Notes: generated by a model not told the origin, from the sequence alone. Shown: positions 1 through 6,312, numbered from the stretch's first letter. The stretch: 7,193 bases of DNA from Alkaliphilus sp. (GCA_023230535.1 JALNXC010000054.1:1-7193), one strand, 5' to 3'. Numbers and translations: made by a program.

Positions 1-1646
1 TCAATTGAAATTTCACCTTCATTTATCAAACATACGGGATGGGACTTCAATCTCTTGGAAGCCCTTACATCTTTTACATCATCGGATAATATGGTTTTCA
101 TCTTTTCAAATAACTCTTTGTTGATATTTTCTTCAGCATTTTCTTTGTCCTCATCTTTTATGTCTTCAATACCCAAATCCTTATCGGACACCGATCTGAA
201 TTCTTTTTCTTTATAGGATTTCAATACCTTTAATGCAAACTCATCTACATCATCTGTTAAATAAAGGATTTCAAACTCTTTGTCCGACAGTAATTCCGTT
301 TGTGGCAAGGCGGCTATTTTTTCGTTAGACTCGCCTGTAGCATAATATATATATTTCTGTTCTTCTTTCATTTTCAGGATATACTCATCTAAGGTCACCA
401 TTTTCTTTTCTTTTGAAGAATAGAACATCAACAAATCTTGCAATATTTCCTTATTGCTTCCATAGTCCCTGTATATTCCGTATTTTAACTGTCTGCCAAA
501 GGAATTATAAAATTGTTCGTATTTCTCCCTATCCGTCTTCAGCAAATTTAATAATTCACTTTTAATTCTATTTTTAATATTTTTTGCAATCAATTTGAGC
601 TGTCTGTCATGCTGCAACATTTCTCTGGAAATATTTAAAGACAGATCCTCCGAATCCACCATTCCTTTTACAAAACTAAAATAATCCGGAATTAAATCTG
701 AACATTTATTCATGATAAGTACACTGCTGGAGTATAATTCCAACCCTTTTTCATATTCTACCGTATAATAATTGTAAGGAATTTGTTCCGGAATAAATAA
801 AATCGCATTGTACCTTACGGCACCATCGGCGCTTATATGAATATGTTTGATCGGTTTATCAAAACCGTATCTCTTTTCAAAATAAAAATTGGTATAATCC
901 TCTTCCGTAAGCTCATTCTTATTTTTTCTCCAAATGGGCACCATACTATTGATTATATCTTCTTCCTTGTAATTTTCATATTCATCTTCAGTGCCTTCCT
1001 TTAATCTTGATTTAGTAATATCCATTTTTATCGGGTACCTGATAAAATCGGAATATTTTTTTATTATGGCTTCCAGCCTATATTCCCTTAAAAATTCATC
1101 ATAATCTTCATCTTCAGTACTTTCTTTAATTTTTAAAATAATTTCCGTGCCTACCGTATCCTTGTCCCACTCTTCAATAGTATATCCGTCAATCCCTTTG
1201 GATTCCCATTTATACCCCTGCTCGCTATCCAAGGACCTGCTTATTACAGTGACTACATCCGCTACCATAAATGCAGAATAAAAGCCGACACCAAATTGCC
1301 CTATTATATCATAGCCATCCTCTATTTCTATTTCCTCTTTGAAGGCTAAAGTCCCGCTCTTCGCTATGATCCCCAAATTATCCTCTAATTCCTCCCTGGT
1401 CATTCCTATACCCGTATCGATAATTTTCAATGTCCTGTTATCATAATCAGCAGTAATTTTTATATAATAGTCGTCTTTATTAAATTGTAAATTTTCGTCA
1501 GTCAATGCCCTATAGTATATTTTATCGATAGCATCGCTGGCATTTGAAATTAATTCCCTCAAAAATATTTCTTTGTGGGTGTAGATTGAATTTATCACTA
1601 AATCCAACAACCTTTTAGATTCCGCTTTAAATTCTTTTACTGTCAA
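1..1646 (-). CDS. htpG: Molecular chaperone HtpG (bacterial Hsp90), 3' end outside window
   Basis: HtpG is the cytosolic bacterial Hsp90, an ATP-dependent dimeric chaperone that remodels client proteins. The reading frame stays open for 548 codons and leaves the window at base 1. Family members are about 620-630 residues, so roughly the last 75-80, the end of the dimerisation domain, are missing. The N-terminal GHKL ATPase domain is intact: catalytic Glu31 and Asn35 in RELISNASDA (30-39), DTGIGM (77-82) and GQFGVGFYSAFMV (116-128). The middle domain carries LSLNISREMLQ with the ATP-contacting Arg341. The start is TTG at 1646-1644: it follows AAAGGAGAG at ideal spacing and the protein begins MTVKEFKAESKRLLD like its relatives. 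No in-frame ATG fits better. The gene has its own promoter and a CIRCE operator upstream, so heat induction through HrcA is expected. Identity is essentially certain. Confidence 0.97.
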   Translation of the reverse strand, partial: MTVKEFKAESKRLLDLVINSIYTHKEIFLRELISNASDAIDKIYYRALTDENLQFNKDDYYIKITADYDNRTLKIIDTGIGMTREELEDNLGIIAKSGTLAFKEEIEIEDGYDIIGQFGVGFYSAFMVADVVTVISRSLDSEQGYKWESKGIDGYTIEEWDKDTVGTEIILKIKESTEDEDYDEFLREYRLEAIIKKYSDFIRYPIKMDITKSRLKEGTEDEYENYKEEDIINSMVPIWRKNKNELTEEDYTNFYFEKRYGFDKPIKHIHISADGAVRYNAILFIPEQIPYNYYTVEYEKGLELYSSSVLIMNKCSDLIPDYFSFVKGMVDSEDLSLNISREMLQHDRQLKLIAKNIKNRIKSELLNLLKTDREKYEQFYNSFGRQLKYGIYRDYGSNKEILQDLLMFYSSKEKKMVTLDEYILKMKEEQKYIYYATGESNEKIAALPQTELLSDKEFEILYLTDDVDEFALKVLKSYKEKEFRSVSDKDLGIEDIKDEDKENAEENINKELFEKMKTILSDDVKDVRASKRLKSHPVCLINEGEISI

Positions 1647-1745
1647 ATAAATCTCTCCTTTCAAATAAAGCCAGGCTTGAAGAATTTACTTATTTTGAAT
1701 GAATAAACCCCTGTAAACCTGAACCCTTAGTCTCTTTTAATTCTA

Positions 1746-1772
1746 TTAGCACTCAACTTAGTTGAGTGCTAA
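1746..1772 (-). promoter_or_regulatory. CIRCE operator (HrcA-binding site) of htpG
   Basis: The sequence is TTAGCACTC, nine bases, GAGTGCTAA, an exact match to the CIRCE consensus bound by the heat-shock repressor HrcA. The nine-base spacer is also symmetric, so the 27 bases form a 13-bp perfect inverted repeat around one central base. It lies just downstream of the predicted -10 box and about 100 bases before the htpG start codon, where HrcA would block initiation. As RNA it could also fold into a stable 5' leader hairpin. CIRCE is best known before groES and hrcA-dnaK. In Bacillus subtilis htpG is not in the HrcA regulon, so this arrangement differs from that model. Confidence 0.96.
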
Positions 1773-1781
1773 CTATTTTTA

Positions 1782-1810
1782 TATATATCATATTTTAATT
1801 TATATGTCAA
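1782..1810 (-). promoter_or_regulatory. Sigma-A promoter of htpG
   Basis: On the minus strand there is a perfect -35 TTGACA (1810-1805), a 17-base spacer and a -10 TATATA (1787-1782). Initiation would fall near 1775, placing the CIRCE operator immediately after the start point and giving an untranslated leader of about 130 bases. The promoter lies between the receiver gene stop at 1852 and htpG, so htpG can be transcribed independently of the kinase-receiver pair. Confidence 0.85.
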
Positions 1811-1851
1811 TTATTTCTGCGTTTTTTAATTGTACAAAAATTTCATTTGTT

Positions 1852-2214
1852 TTATGTCCGTTCACAAACCTCATCCAACATATCTTTTAATATCTTCAGA
1901 TCGACAGGTTTGGAAAAGTGCTTATCAAAGCCCGCATCTATTGAAAGTTTTATATCTTTTTCGGTCGAATAACCTGAAATAGCAATCAAGCATGTGTTTT
2001 TTAGGTTTTCATCCCTCCGTATGCACCTGGCCACATCATGCCCGTTCATACCTTCCATTCCTATATCGCATAATATAACCCTAGGCTTTAATTCCTTCGC
2101 TTTTGCTATGCCTTCCTTTCCGCTATATGCTCCCACTGTATCATATCCTAAAGCATTAAGAAACTGACATGTAATATGTGTAAGATCCCTATTATCGTCT
2201 ATTACTACTATCAT
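1852..2214 (-). CDS. Stand-alone receiver-domain response regulator (CheY-like)
   Basis: This 120-residue protein is a single phosphoacceptor (REC) domain with no output domain. The acidic pair is Asp6-Asp7, the phosphorylation site Asp50 (in ILCDIGM), the switch Ser80 and the conserved Lys102 (in SKPVD). It would be phosphorylated by a histidine kinase, most simply the one encoded 26 bases upstream, and act by protein contact or as a phosphate relay rather than by binding DNA. The stretch ISGYSTEKD...AGFDKHFSKPVD resembles the receiver halves of hybrid histidine kinases (typically TGYGQ..D...AGFD.HL.KPVD) more than chemotaxis CheY. The ATG start follows an unusually G-rich ribosome site, GGGGTGGGGGTAG. 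Fold and active site are certain; the downstream target is unknown. Confidence 0.93.
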   Translation of the reverse strand: MIVVIDDNRDLTHITCQFLNALGYDTVGAYSGKEGIAKAKELKPRVILCDIGMEGMNGHDVARCIRRDENLKNTCLIAISGYSTEKDIKLSIDAGFDKHFSKPVDLKILKDMLDEVCERT

Positions 2215-2240
2215 TTTCTACCCCCACCCCACTTTGTTTT

Positions 2241-3797
2241 CTAATCTATTAACGGAAGCCTTATAATAAATTTAGTCCCTTTCCCAAGCCCTTCGCTCAA
2301 TGCTTCTATGTCCCCCCCATGTTTATTTATTATTTCTTTTACAACAAACAGCCCTATGCCCAGGCCCGCTATATTTTTCTCATAGCTATGACCGATTCGT
2401 ATAAAAGGTTTAAAAACCTCCCCTATCTGTTCAGGCGAAATTCCTTCCCCCGTATCAGTTACGGAAATTATAGCTTTTTTTGTCTCCCGGTCCTTGTCCA
2501 ATATGAGTGTAACTTTTCCATTCTTAGGTGTAAATTTTGATGCATTATGAAGTAAATTTTCTATAACTTGGGTCAGTCTCACCGGATCCCCTTCAACATA
2601 AATTTTTTCCGATGTAGCCCTCGTTTCCAATGTAATTTCCTTTTCATTGAACAATGACTGATCATCCGGGGATATATGCTTTATAATTTTATTGAGCTCC
2701 AGGGGACTTTTTTTTAATTCAAATCTGTTTTGTTCTATACGAGTCATATCAAGGAGATCATCCACCAGCCTTGAAAGTTGCCCTGCCTGCCTCATTACCA
2801 TCTTTCTAATTTTCTGTTCCTCTCCTTTATCCAGGCTTACCTGTTCAAACAGGGAAAGCCCCATTATTATGGTTGCCAAAGGATTTCTGAGTTCATGAGA
2901 AAGGGCGGAAAGAAATTCATTTCTTTGCTTATGGCTTTCTCTTAATCTTCTCACCAGATTCAGAGCACGTTTTTTACTTTCCTTTAAATTCCTCTCAATG
3001 GCCTTTCTATCAGTTATATCTGTAAACATAGCAAAATTTGCAATATGTTCTCCTTCGGCATTGAATACAGGGGTTGCATTATACAAGACCCATAACTCCG
3101 AGCCGTTTTTATGCCGTAATCCGGTCTCCCCGCTTATCCTAAAACCCTCGGCAAGAGTCGCGCAAGCATGTTTACTTTCCTGATTACCGGCATCAAAGAC
3201 GATATCTTCAGATTCCATCCAACAGATATCCTCTTTAGAATATCCCAACATATCGGTAAAACTTTGGTTACACTGGAAACTTCCTGTTTGAATATTTTTA
3301 TATAATATACCCTCCCGAGCAGTTTCAAAAACTGCCTGATATCTATTATGTGCTTCCATCAATTCCTGTTCAACCTTTTTTTTATCGGAAATATCTCCGG
3401 ATATGGAAACTGCCCCCATAATTCCTCCATTTTCATCCCTTATGGGTGAGACTATATATTCTCTATATCTTAATTCACCGGTTTTTAAATGACGTATTAA
3501 TTTTTCTCCTTTCACCGTCTCGCCTTTTAAAGCCTTAAATATTGGTATGTTTTCAGGCAAGAGCTTACTACCATCAGTCTCGGATATCCTTAATTCATTA
3601 ACTATCTCAAGCACATTCTTGCCTGCGTTATCCAACCCAAGTGATTTCTTGGCGCTGGAATTTAATAAAATTATATTTCCCCTCCAATCGGAAACCCATA
3701 TTTCCGATTCTATACTATTTATAATTTTCTCCAACATTTCGTATCGTTTTTTTAAATTGTTAACACTATCAACTTTTAAATTTTTCCTAGTATCCAT
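2241..3797 (-). CDS. Soluble PAS-PAS sensor histidine kinase
   Basis: This 518-residue kinase shows no membrane segment or signal peptide, so it should sense a cytoplasmic or diffusible cue. In order: a PAS domain at about 20-140, a second PAS domain at about 150-265 ending in the usual PAC motif FTDITDRKAIERN, a short coiled linker, HisKA at about 290-356 with phosphoacceptor His301 in SALSHELRNPLA, and HATPase_c at about 400-516 with N-box Asn414/Asn418, G1 box DTGEGIS (448-454) and G2 box AGLGIGL (477-483). All catalytic residues are present. The SHELRNPLA and RLVDDLLDMTRIE motifs are typical of hybrid kinases, but this protein stops after the ATPase domain and the receiver follows as a separate gene. 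The start is ATG at 3797; an in-frame stop lies five codons before it, and the ribosome site (GGGA) is weak. The ligand is unknown. It is not an AgrC-type kinase, which would have a multi-span membrane sensor. Confidence 0.94.
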   Translation of the reverse strand: MDTRKNLKVDSVNNLKKRYEMLEKIINSIESEIWVSDWRGNIILLNSSAKKSLGLDNAGKNVLEIVNELRISETDGSKLLPENIPIFKALKGETVKGEKLIRHLKTGELRYREYIVSPIRDENGGIMGAVSISGDISDKKKVEQELMEAHNRYQAVFETAREGILYKNIQTGSFQCNQSFTDMLGYSKEDICWMESEDIVFDAGNQESKHACATLAEGFRISGETGLRHKNGSELWVLYNATPVFNAEGEHIANFAMFTDITDRKAIERNLKESKKRALNLVRRLRESHKQRNEFLSALSHELRNPLATIIMGLSLFEQVSLDKGEEQKIRKMVMRQAGQLSRLVDDLLDMTRIEQNRFELKKSPLELNKIIKHISPDDQSLFNEKEITLETRATSEKIYVEGDPVRLTQVIENLLHNASKFTPKNGKVTLILDKDRETKKAIISVTDTGEGISPEQIGEVFKPFIRIGHSYEKNIAGLGIGLFVVKEIINKHGGDIEALSEGLGKGTKFIIRLPLID

Positions 3798-3814
3798 TGT
3801 AATTCCCGGTACCT

Positions 3815-3846
3815 AAAACCATACTGAATAAGATCAGTATGGTTTT
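3815..3846. terminator. Hairpin in the kinase leader, possible (bidirectional) terminator
   Basis: A perfect 13-bp stem (AAAACCATACTGA paired with its complement) closes a six-base loop. On the plus strand the stem runs into six T's, the form of a Rho-independent terminator, though no plus-strand gene precedes it. On the minus strand the T run is only four long and belongs to the stem. It ends just 18 bases before the kinase ATG, inside its leader, so it could reduce readthrough into the kinase or influence its translation. The structure is certain; the role is inferred. Confidence 0.55.
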
Positions 3847-4148
3847 TTGTCGTGTATATTTTTTATTTTCCCGTCAAAAACCGGATATCCCCCTTTCCCC
3901 TTTTTTATTTTCTATCCGCAATTATTTTTCCCCCTTTCCGACTGTTTAGGCCCCTAGATTCCGAAAATTTTTCCGATTCTCCTTCTAAATAGGTTAATAT
4001 CTTTTTAATAATATTATTTCCTCAAGGCCTATTGTCTTTGAAACATCGTTTTTGGTTTGCTAATCCCCAAATTTTGTTTATTATATATATTTCTGCTTTT
4101 TTCTATTATATCCTTTGCCAGAAATTAGCTTATTTTGTCGAATTATAG
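3847..4148. other. Gene-free AT-rich leader between HD-GYP remnant and kinase
   Basis: About 300 bases hold no reading frame I can support on either strand. On the minus strand the part nearest the kinase is markedly purine-rich, with runs of GGGGG and GGAAAGGGGG around 3890-3940 whose partners are not evident. I see no known riboswitch core. If the candidate promoter at 4142-4171 is used, this region would be a transcribed leader of roughly 340 bases ending at the kinase gene. Confidence 0.4.
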
Positions 4149-4171
4149 AAAAAATAAAAAGAACAACTCAA
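4142..4171 (-). promoter_or_regulatory. Candidate promoter for the kinase-receiver pair
   Basis: On the minus strand, TTGAGT (4171-4166), an 18-base spacer and a perfect TATAAT (4147-4142) form a plausible sigma-A promoter, and it is the best I found upstream of the kinase. The -35 box overlaps the terminator hairpin and the spacer is its T tract, so one or both readings may be fortuitous. A TGTCGAA motif on the plus strand at 4136-4142, matching the core Spo0A box, overlaps the end of the -10 box and the expected start point. This is a weak inference. Confidence 0.35.
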
Positions 4172-4184
4172 ATGAATTGCCCTT
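4149..4184 (-). terminator. Rho-independent terminator after the HD-GYP remnant
   Basis: On the minus strand GGGCAAUUC, a four-base loop AUUU and GAGUUGUUC pair along nine positions, three of them G-U wobbles. The hairpin is followed by a long T tract (TTTTTATTTTTT), with flanking A residues extending the stem. It lies about 95 bases after the HD-GYP remnant stop codon and would end transcripts entering from the agr-like operon or the remnant. Confidence 0.7.
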
Positions 4185-4276
4185 AGCAATATATTATGAC
4201 AATATCTAACTAAAAAACCCATAATAAGGTCCAATTTATTATATAAAGTACCGGAACAGGAAATAAAAAAGTGTTT

Positions 4277-4636
4277 TTAACAAACTTCCTCTCCGTTTCT
4301 ATATTCTGGCAGCAAGTATCTAATTGTCGCAATAAAGTTTTCTGCAACCTCGGGATCATGCTGTATACCTTTGCATCGTCTTATCTCTTCAAACACTTCC
4401 TCGTTTAATCTGGTCGACCGATAAGGCCGGTTGGAAGTCATAGCGTCAAAACCATCCGCAACAGCCGGTGCCCGCGAAAGCGGATTAATAGCATCTCCGG
4501 CAATTTCATCGGGATACCCCTTGCCGTCATATCTCTCATGATGATGAAGCACAATGTCTACTATATCTTCAGAGTAAAAAACATAACATTATACTGAGAT
4601 TGTCTTGAATTATCTATATCTTTCAATGAAATTCAT
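4277..4636 (-). pseudogene. Decayed HD-GYP c-di-GMP phosphodiesterase domain fragment
   Basis: The open part encodes about 98 residues of the C-terminal half of an HD-GYP domain: EDIVDIVLHHHERYDGKGYP with the GYP signature, then ADGFDAMTSNRPYR and RRCKGIQHDPEV. Intact domains hydrolyse cyclic di-GMP and are about 180-200 residues. Here the N-terminal half with the HD metal-binding dyad is absent. Upstream in the same frame are two stop codons (at about 4610 and 4589), and before them an ATG at 4636 behind a strong GGAGG site that opens only eight codons (MNFIERYR). This looks like a gene with an internal deletion and later stops. A GTG at 4552 is the only start within the open part and has no ribosome site. 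A non-functional remnant is far more likely than a working enzyme, since the catalytic centre is incomplete. Confidence 0.8.
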
Positions 4637-4660
4637 GCTCCCTCCGTTTATTAATATAGA

Positions 4661-4690
4661 TTGGGAGAGATCAAATTTGATCTCTCCCAA
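4661..4690. repeat. 30-bp perfect palindrome downstream of agrD
   Basis: The arms TTGGGAGAGATCAAA and its exact complement meet with no spacer, giving a 15-bp perfect inverted repeat beginning 7 bases after the agrD stop codon. In RNA it would form a very stable hairpin with a small AAUU-type loop. No T tract follows on either strand (the minus strand continues TCTATATTAATA), so it is not a standard intrinsic terminator. It could be an atypical terminator, a 3'-end stabiliser of the agr mRNA, or a dimeric regulator's operator. The structure is certain; the function is not. Confidence 0.7.
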
Positions 4691-4697
4691 CATTGCC

Positions 4698-4823
4698 TTA
4701 TCTGTCCTGTAACAACTGTGGTTCCTCAGGTTGATATACCCACCAAAAACAGGCGGAGGATGCAACCAGAGTTGCAAAGAACATAGCTATAACAGAAACC
4801 GCCGTCAAGAGTTTGAGTTTCAT
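4698..4823 (-). CDS. agrD: AgrD-like cyclic lactone autoinducer precursor peptide (41 aa)
   Basis: This short gene encodes the precursor of a thiolactone signalling peptide. The first half (MKLKLLTAVSVIAMFFATLV) is an amphipathic, membrane-associating leader. It is followed by ASSA, the core Cys25-Phe-Trp-Trp-Val, and the charged tail YQPEEPQLLQDR. That layout, with an aromatic core starting at Cys and an acidic QPEEP tail, matches clostridial AgrD peptides such as the Clostridium perfringens type, whose ring is five residues beginning at Cys. By analogy the mature ring is probably CFWWV, with an N-terminal tail of uncertain length. The ATG follows AGGAG at eight bases. The gene starts 22 bases after agrB, in the usual agrB-agrD order, so both should be co-transcribed. 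Assignment is strong from sequence and position together. Confidence 0.9.
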   Translation of the reverse strand: MKLKLLTAVSVIAMFFATLVASSACFWWVYQPEEPQLLQDR

Positions 4824-4845
4824 ATTACACACTCCTCTCTTTTTA

Positions 4846-5475
4846 TCAGAAATCAACCATTTTACGGTCGATCACCTGCATGAATTTATGTCCGGATTCA
4901 GTCAGCATAAAAATCTGCCATAATACAGCCATAGTGACACTTATCGCATATCCTGAGAAACGCAAATCTTTTTTCGATAAATAATAAAGAACAGCCACAG
5001 CAATAAAATAAATTGTTAGAGTAACAAAAGCATTTATCCTTAAGCGTTTTATTTTCTTTTCTTTTCGAATAGGTTTATTCGGAGAATCAACAGGAGCCTT
5101 TTTATAAACAACTAAATATGAAAAACTAAAAGATAAACCGGAAAGAGCAATATAATAATATAATAAATTAGGATTGATAAAATAATGCGACAAAAATGCC
5201 ATCAAGGAGATAAAAAGAACACTATAGATAACACATCCGAAAAATGTTTTACTATGAGCTCCTCCGACTGATTTTCTAAGCAGCCCGACAAAAAAGAAAA
5301 TTATCGTTCCCTCTATCCAAAATCCTCCCATAAATCCGATAATAGAAAGGATAAAAAAAATTATAAACATTTGAAAAATAGCAATTAAACCATATGCGAC
5401 AACAGCTGTTTTTTCCGTGCTATATTGAAGGTTTTCGCCTATATTAACAGCTATGTTTTTTGCCAATCTTTCCAT
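4846..5475 (-). CDS. agrB: AgrB-family autoinducer-processing membrane protease
   Basis: AgrB is a polytopic membrane cysteine endopeptidase that removes the C-terminal tail of AgrD and forms the thiolactone ring. The 209-residue protein has the family hallmark LLRKSVGGAHSKTFFGC at 65-81, including His74 and Cys81. The seven-residue spacing equals that of the catalytic His77/Cys84 pair in Staphylococcus aureus AgrB. About six hydrophobic segments follow the usual topology (near 27-47, 51-66, 83-100, 105-123, 148-166, 174-192), with a strongly basic loop at 124-146. The ATG start is preceded by AAAGGATG. It lies 63 bases after the DUF5317-like gene and 22 before agrD. A weak internal promoter (TCGATA, 17 bases, TATAAT) is visible in the 63-base gap, but co-transcription from 6170-6198 is simpler. 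No agrC or agrA is in the window. Confidence 0.95.
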   Translation of the reverse strand: MERLAKNIAVNIGENLQYSTEKTAVVAYGLIAIFQMFIIFFILSIIGFMGGFWIEGTIIFFFVGLLRKSVGGAHSKTFFGCVIYSVLFISLMAFLSHYFINPNLLYYYIALSGLSFSFSYLVVYKKAPVDSPNKPIRKEKKIKRLRINAFVTLTIYFIAVAVLYYLSKKDLRFSGYAISVTMAVLWQIFMLTESGHKFMQVIDRKMVDF

Positions 5476-5538
5476 TCAGATCATCCTTTTTGAGTTTTTC
5501 AAACAATGATTATATATTATGAACATCTCGGTATCGAA

Positions 5539-6111
5539 TCACGAGCAAGCATGATTCGCGTCTTCCCGTATGGTTTCGAAATTCATACCTTTTACCGCAT
5601 AATAAACAACTATAACAATAAACGAATATATGAACAAATCACCAATGCTCATTATAAAAACGCCCGTATCTATGTAATCAGAAAGAAAATCCAATTTTGT
5701 CGTTCCGGAAAATGCGATATGCAAATTATCATAGCCCTTGCTTAGATCACCTTCCCTAAAATATCCTGTCAATTTTGACAATGTGGGATATACAGGCATA
5801 TAACCACCGTTTGCTTTGATACATACTTTATTTAGCAGTGTTCCGAAAAACACAAACCCGGAACCTACCAGAGCCTGTATATGTAATTTCCTCAAAATAA
5901 TGGGCAACAATAAAGATAACATGGATGCCTTATGTATATAAGGAGCATACTTGACATAGTCATAATTTCCGCAAAAAACCAAAACCTGAAAAAATACATG
6001 CACAGCTTCAATAACAAACAGAGGATAAAAATCAATATTTATAAAAATATAAGAAATTTTATATTTTTTTATTTTTGCAAATAATAAACCTGCAAGAATA
6101 AATAAATACAC
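5539..6111 (-). CDS. DUF5317-like membrane protein upstream of agrBD
   Basis: This 190-residue, strongly hydrophobic protein has about five membrane segments: one at the N-terminus, one near 20-48, two in the region 58-97, and one near 148-173. A loop motif KANGGYMPVYP (99-109), a following soluble stretch with HIAFSGTTKLDFLSDYI, and a final SIGDLFI helix resemble DUF5317 proteins, whose function is unknown. I recognise this from the NGG-MPV and GD-helix pattern, not from a search. The frame stays open to a TTG at 6129, but GTG at 6111 is chosen: it follows GGGAGG, though at a short four-base spacing, and the protein then begins directly with the first membrane helix, MYLFILAGLLFAKI. TTG has no ribosome site. 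Being the first gene of the operon with agrB and agrD suggests, without proving, a role in peptide production, export or sensing. Confidence 0.75.
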   Translation of the reverse strand: MYLFILAGLLFAKIKKYKISYIFINIDFYPLFVIEAVHVFFQVLVFCGNYDYVKYAPYIHKASMLSLLLPIILRKLHIQALVGSGFVFFGTLLNKVCIKANGGYMPVYPTLSKLTGYFREGDLSKGYDNLHIAFSGTTKLDFLSDYIDTGVFIMSIGDLFIYSFIVIVVYYAVKGMNFETIREDANHACS

Positions 6112-6169
6112 AGGACCTCCCACTTTCAAATAAAAATGCTGAAATTATAATTAAGTGATTCTAAAATTC

Positions 6170-6198
6170 AATATAACATAAAAAATATTGGAAATCAA
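6170..6198 (-). promoter_or_regulatory. Extended -10 promoter of the DUF5317-agrB-agrD operon
   Basis: On the minus strand the -35 is TTGATT (6198-6193), the spacer is 17 bases and the -10 is TATATT (6175-6170), preceded by TG one base upstream as in extended -10 promoters. Initiation near 6163 gives a leader of about 50 bases to the GTG start at 6111. It is the only good promoter between the terminator at 6313-6340 and agrB. Confidence 0.7.
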
Positions 6199-6312
6199 TA
6201 CAATTAGTTCATATTATGGTAAAATTCATCTTATATACCTTATATAACTAAAATTCGACATATTTATGTAAATTTCTACACTTCTAAATTAGGACACAAA
6301 AAACCCTGCAGC

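Noticed and set aside
1660..1682. Small inverted repeat (AAGCC/GGCTT) close to the htpG ribosome site
   Set aside because: The arms are five bases with one base between them, too small for a confident RNA thermometer or attenuator; CIRCE already explains heat control.
1852..3797. The kinase and receiver as AgrC and AgrA of the nearby agrBD
   Set aside because: The kinase has no membrane sensor domain and the receiver has no LytTR DNA-binding domain; a terminator also separates them from agrBD.
2319..3816. Several open frames of 60-90 codons on the plus strand, and one of 64 codons on the minus strand at 3134-3328
   Set aside because: They lie inside the kinase gene in other frames, lack ribosome sites and known motifs, and the kinase frame is complete with all catalytic residues.
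3874..3921. A 15-codon minus-strand frame starting at TTG behind a G-rich stretch
   Set aside because: It is too short, the G-rich stretch is part of a general purine bias, and the peptide has no recognisable feature.
5506..5745. A 79-codon plus-strand frame opposite the DUF5317-like gene
   Set aside because: It is antisense to a coherent membrane-protein frame, has no ribosome site or promoter, and its composition looks like a reverse complement of that gene.
6111..6129. TTG at 6129 as start of the DUF5317-like gene
   Set aside because: No ribosome site precedes it, and the GGGAGG that would serve the GTG at 6111 lies inside the extra six codons.
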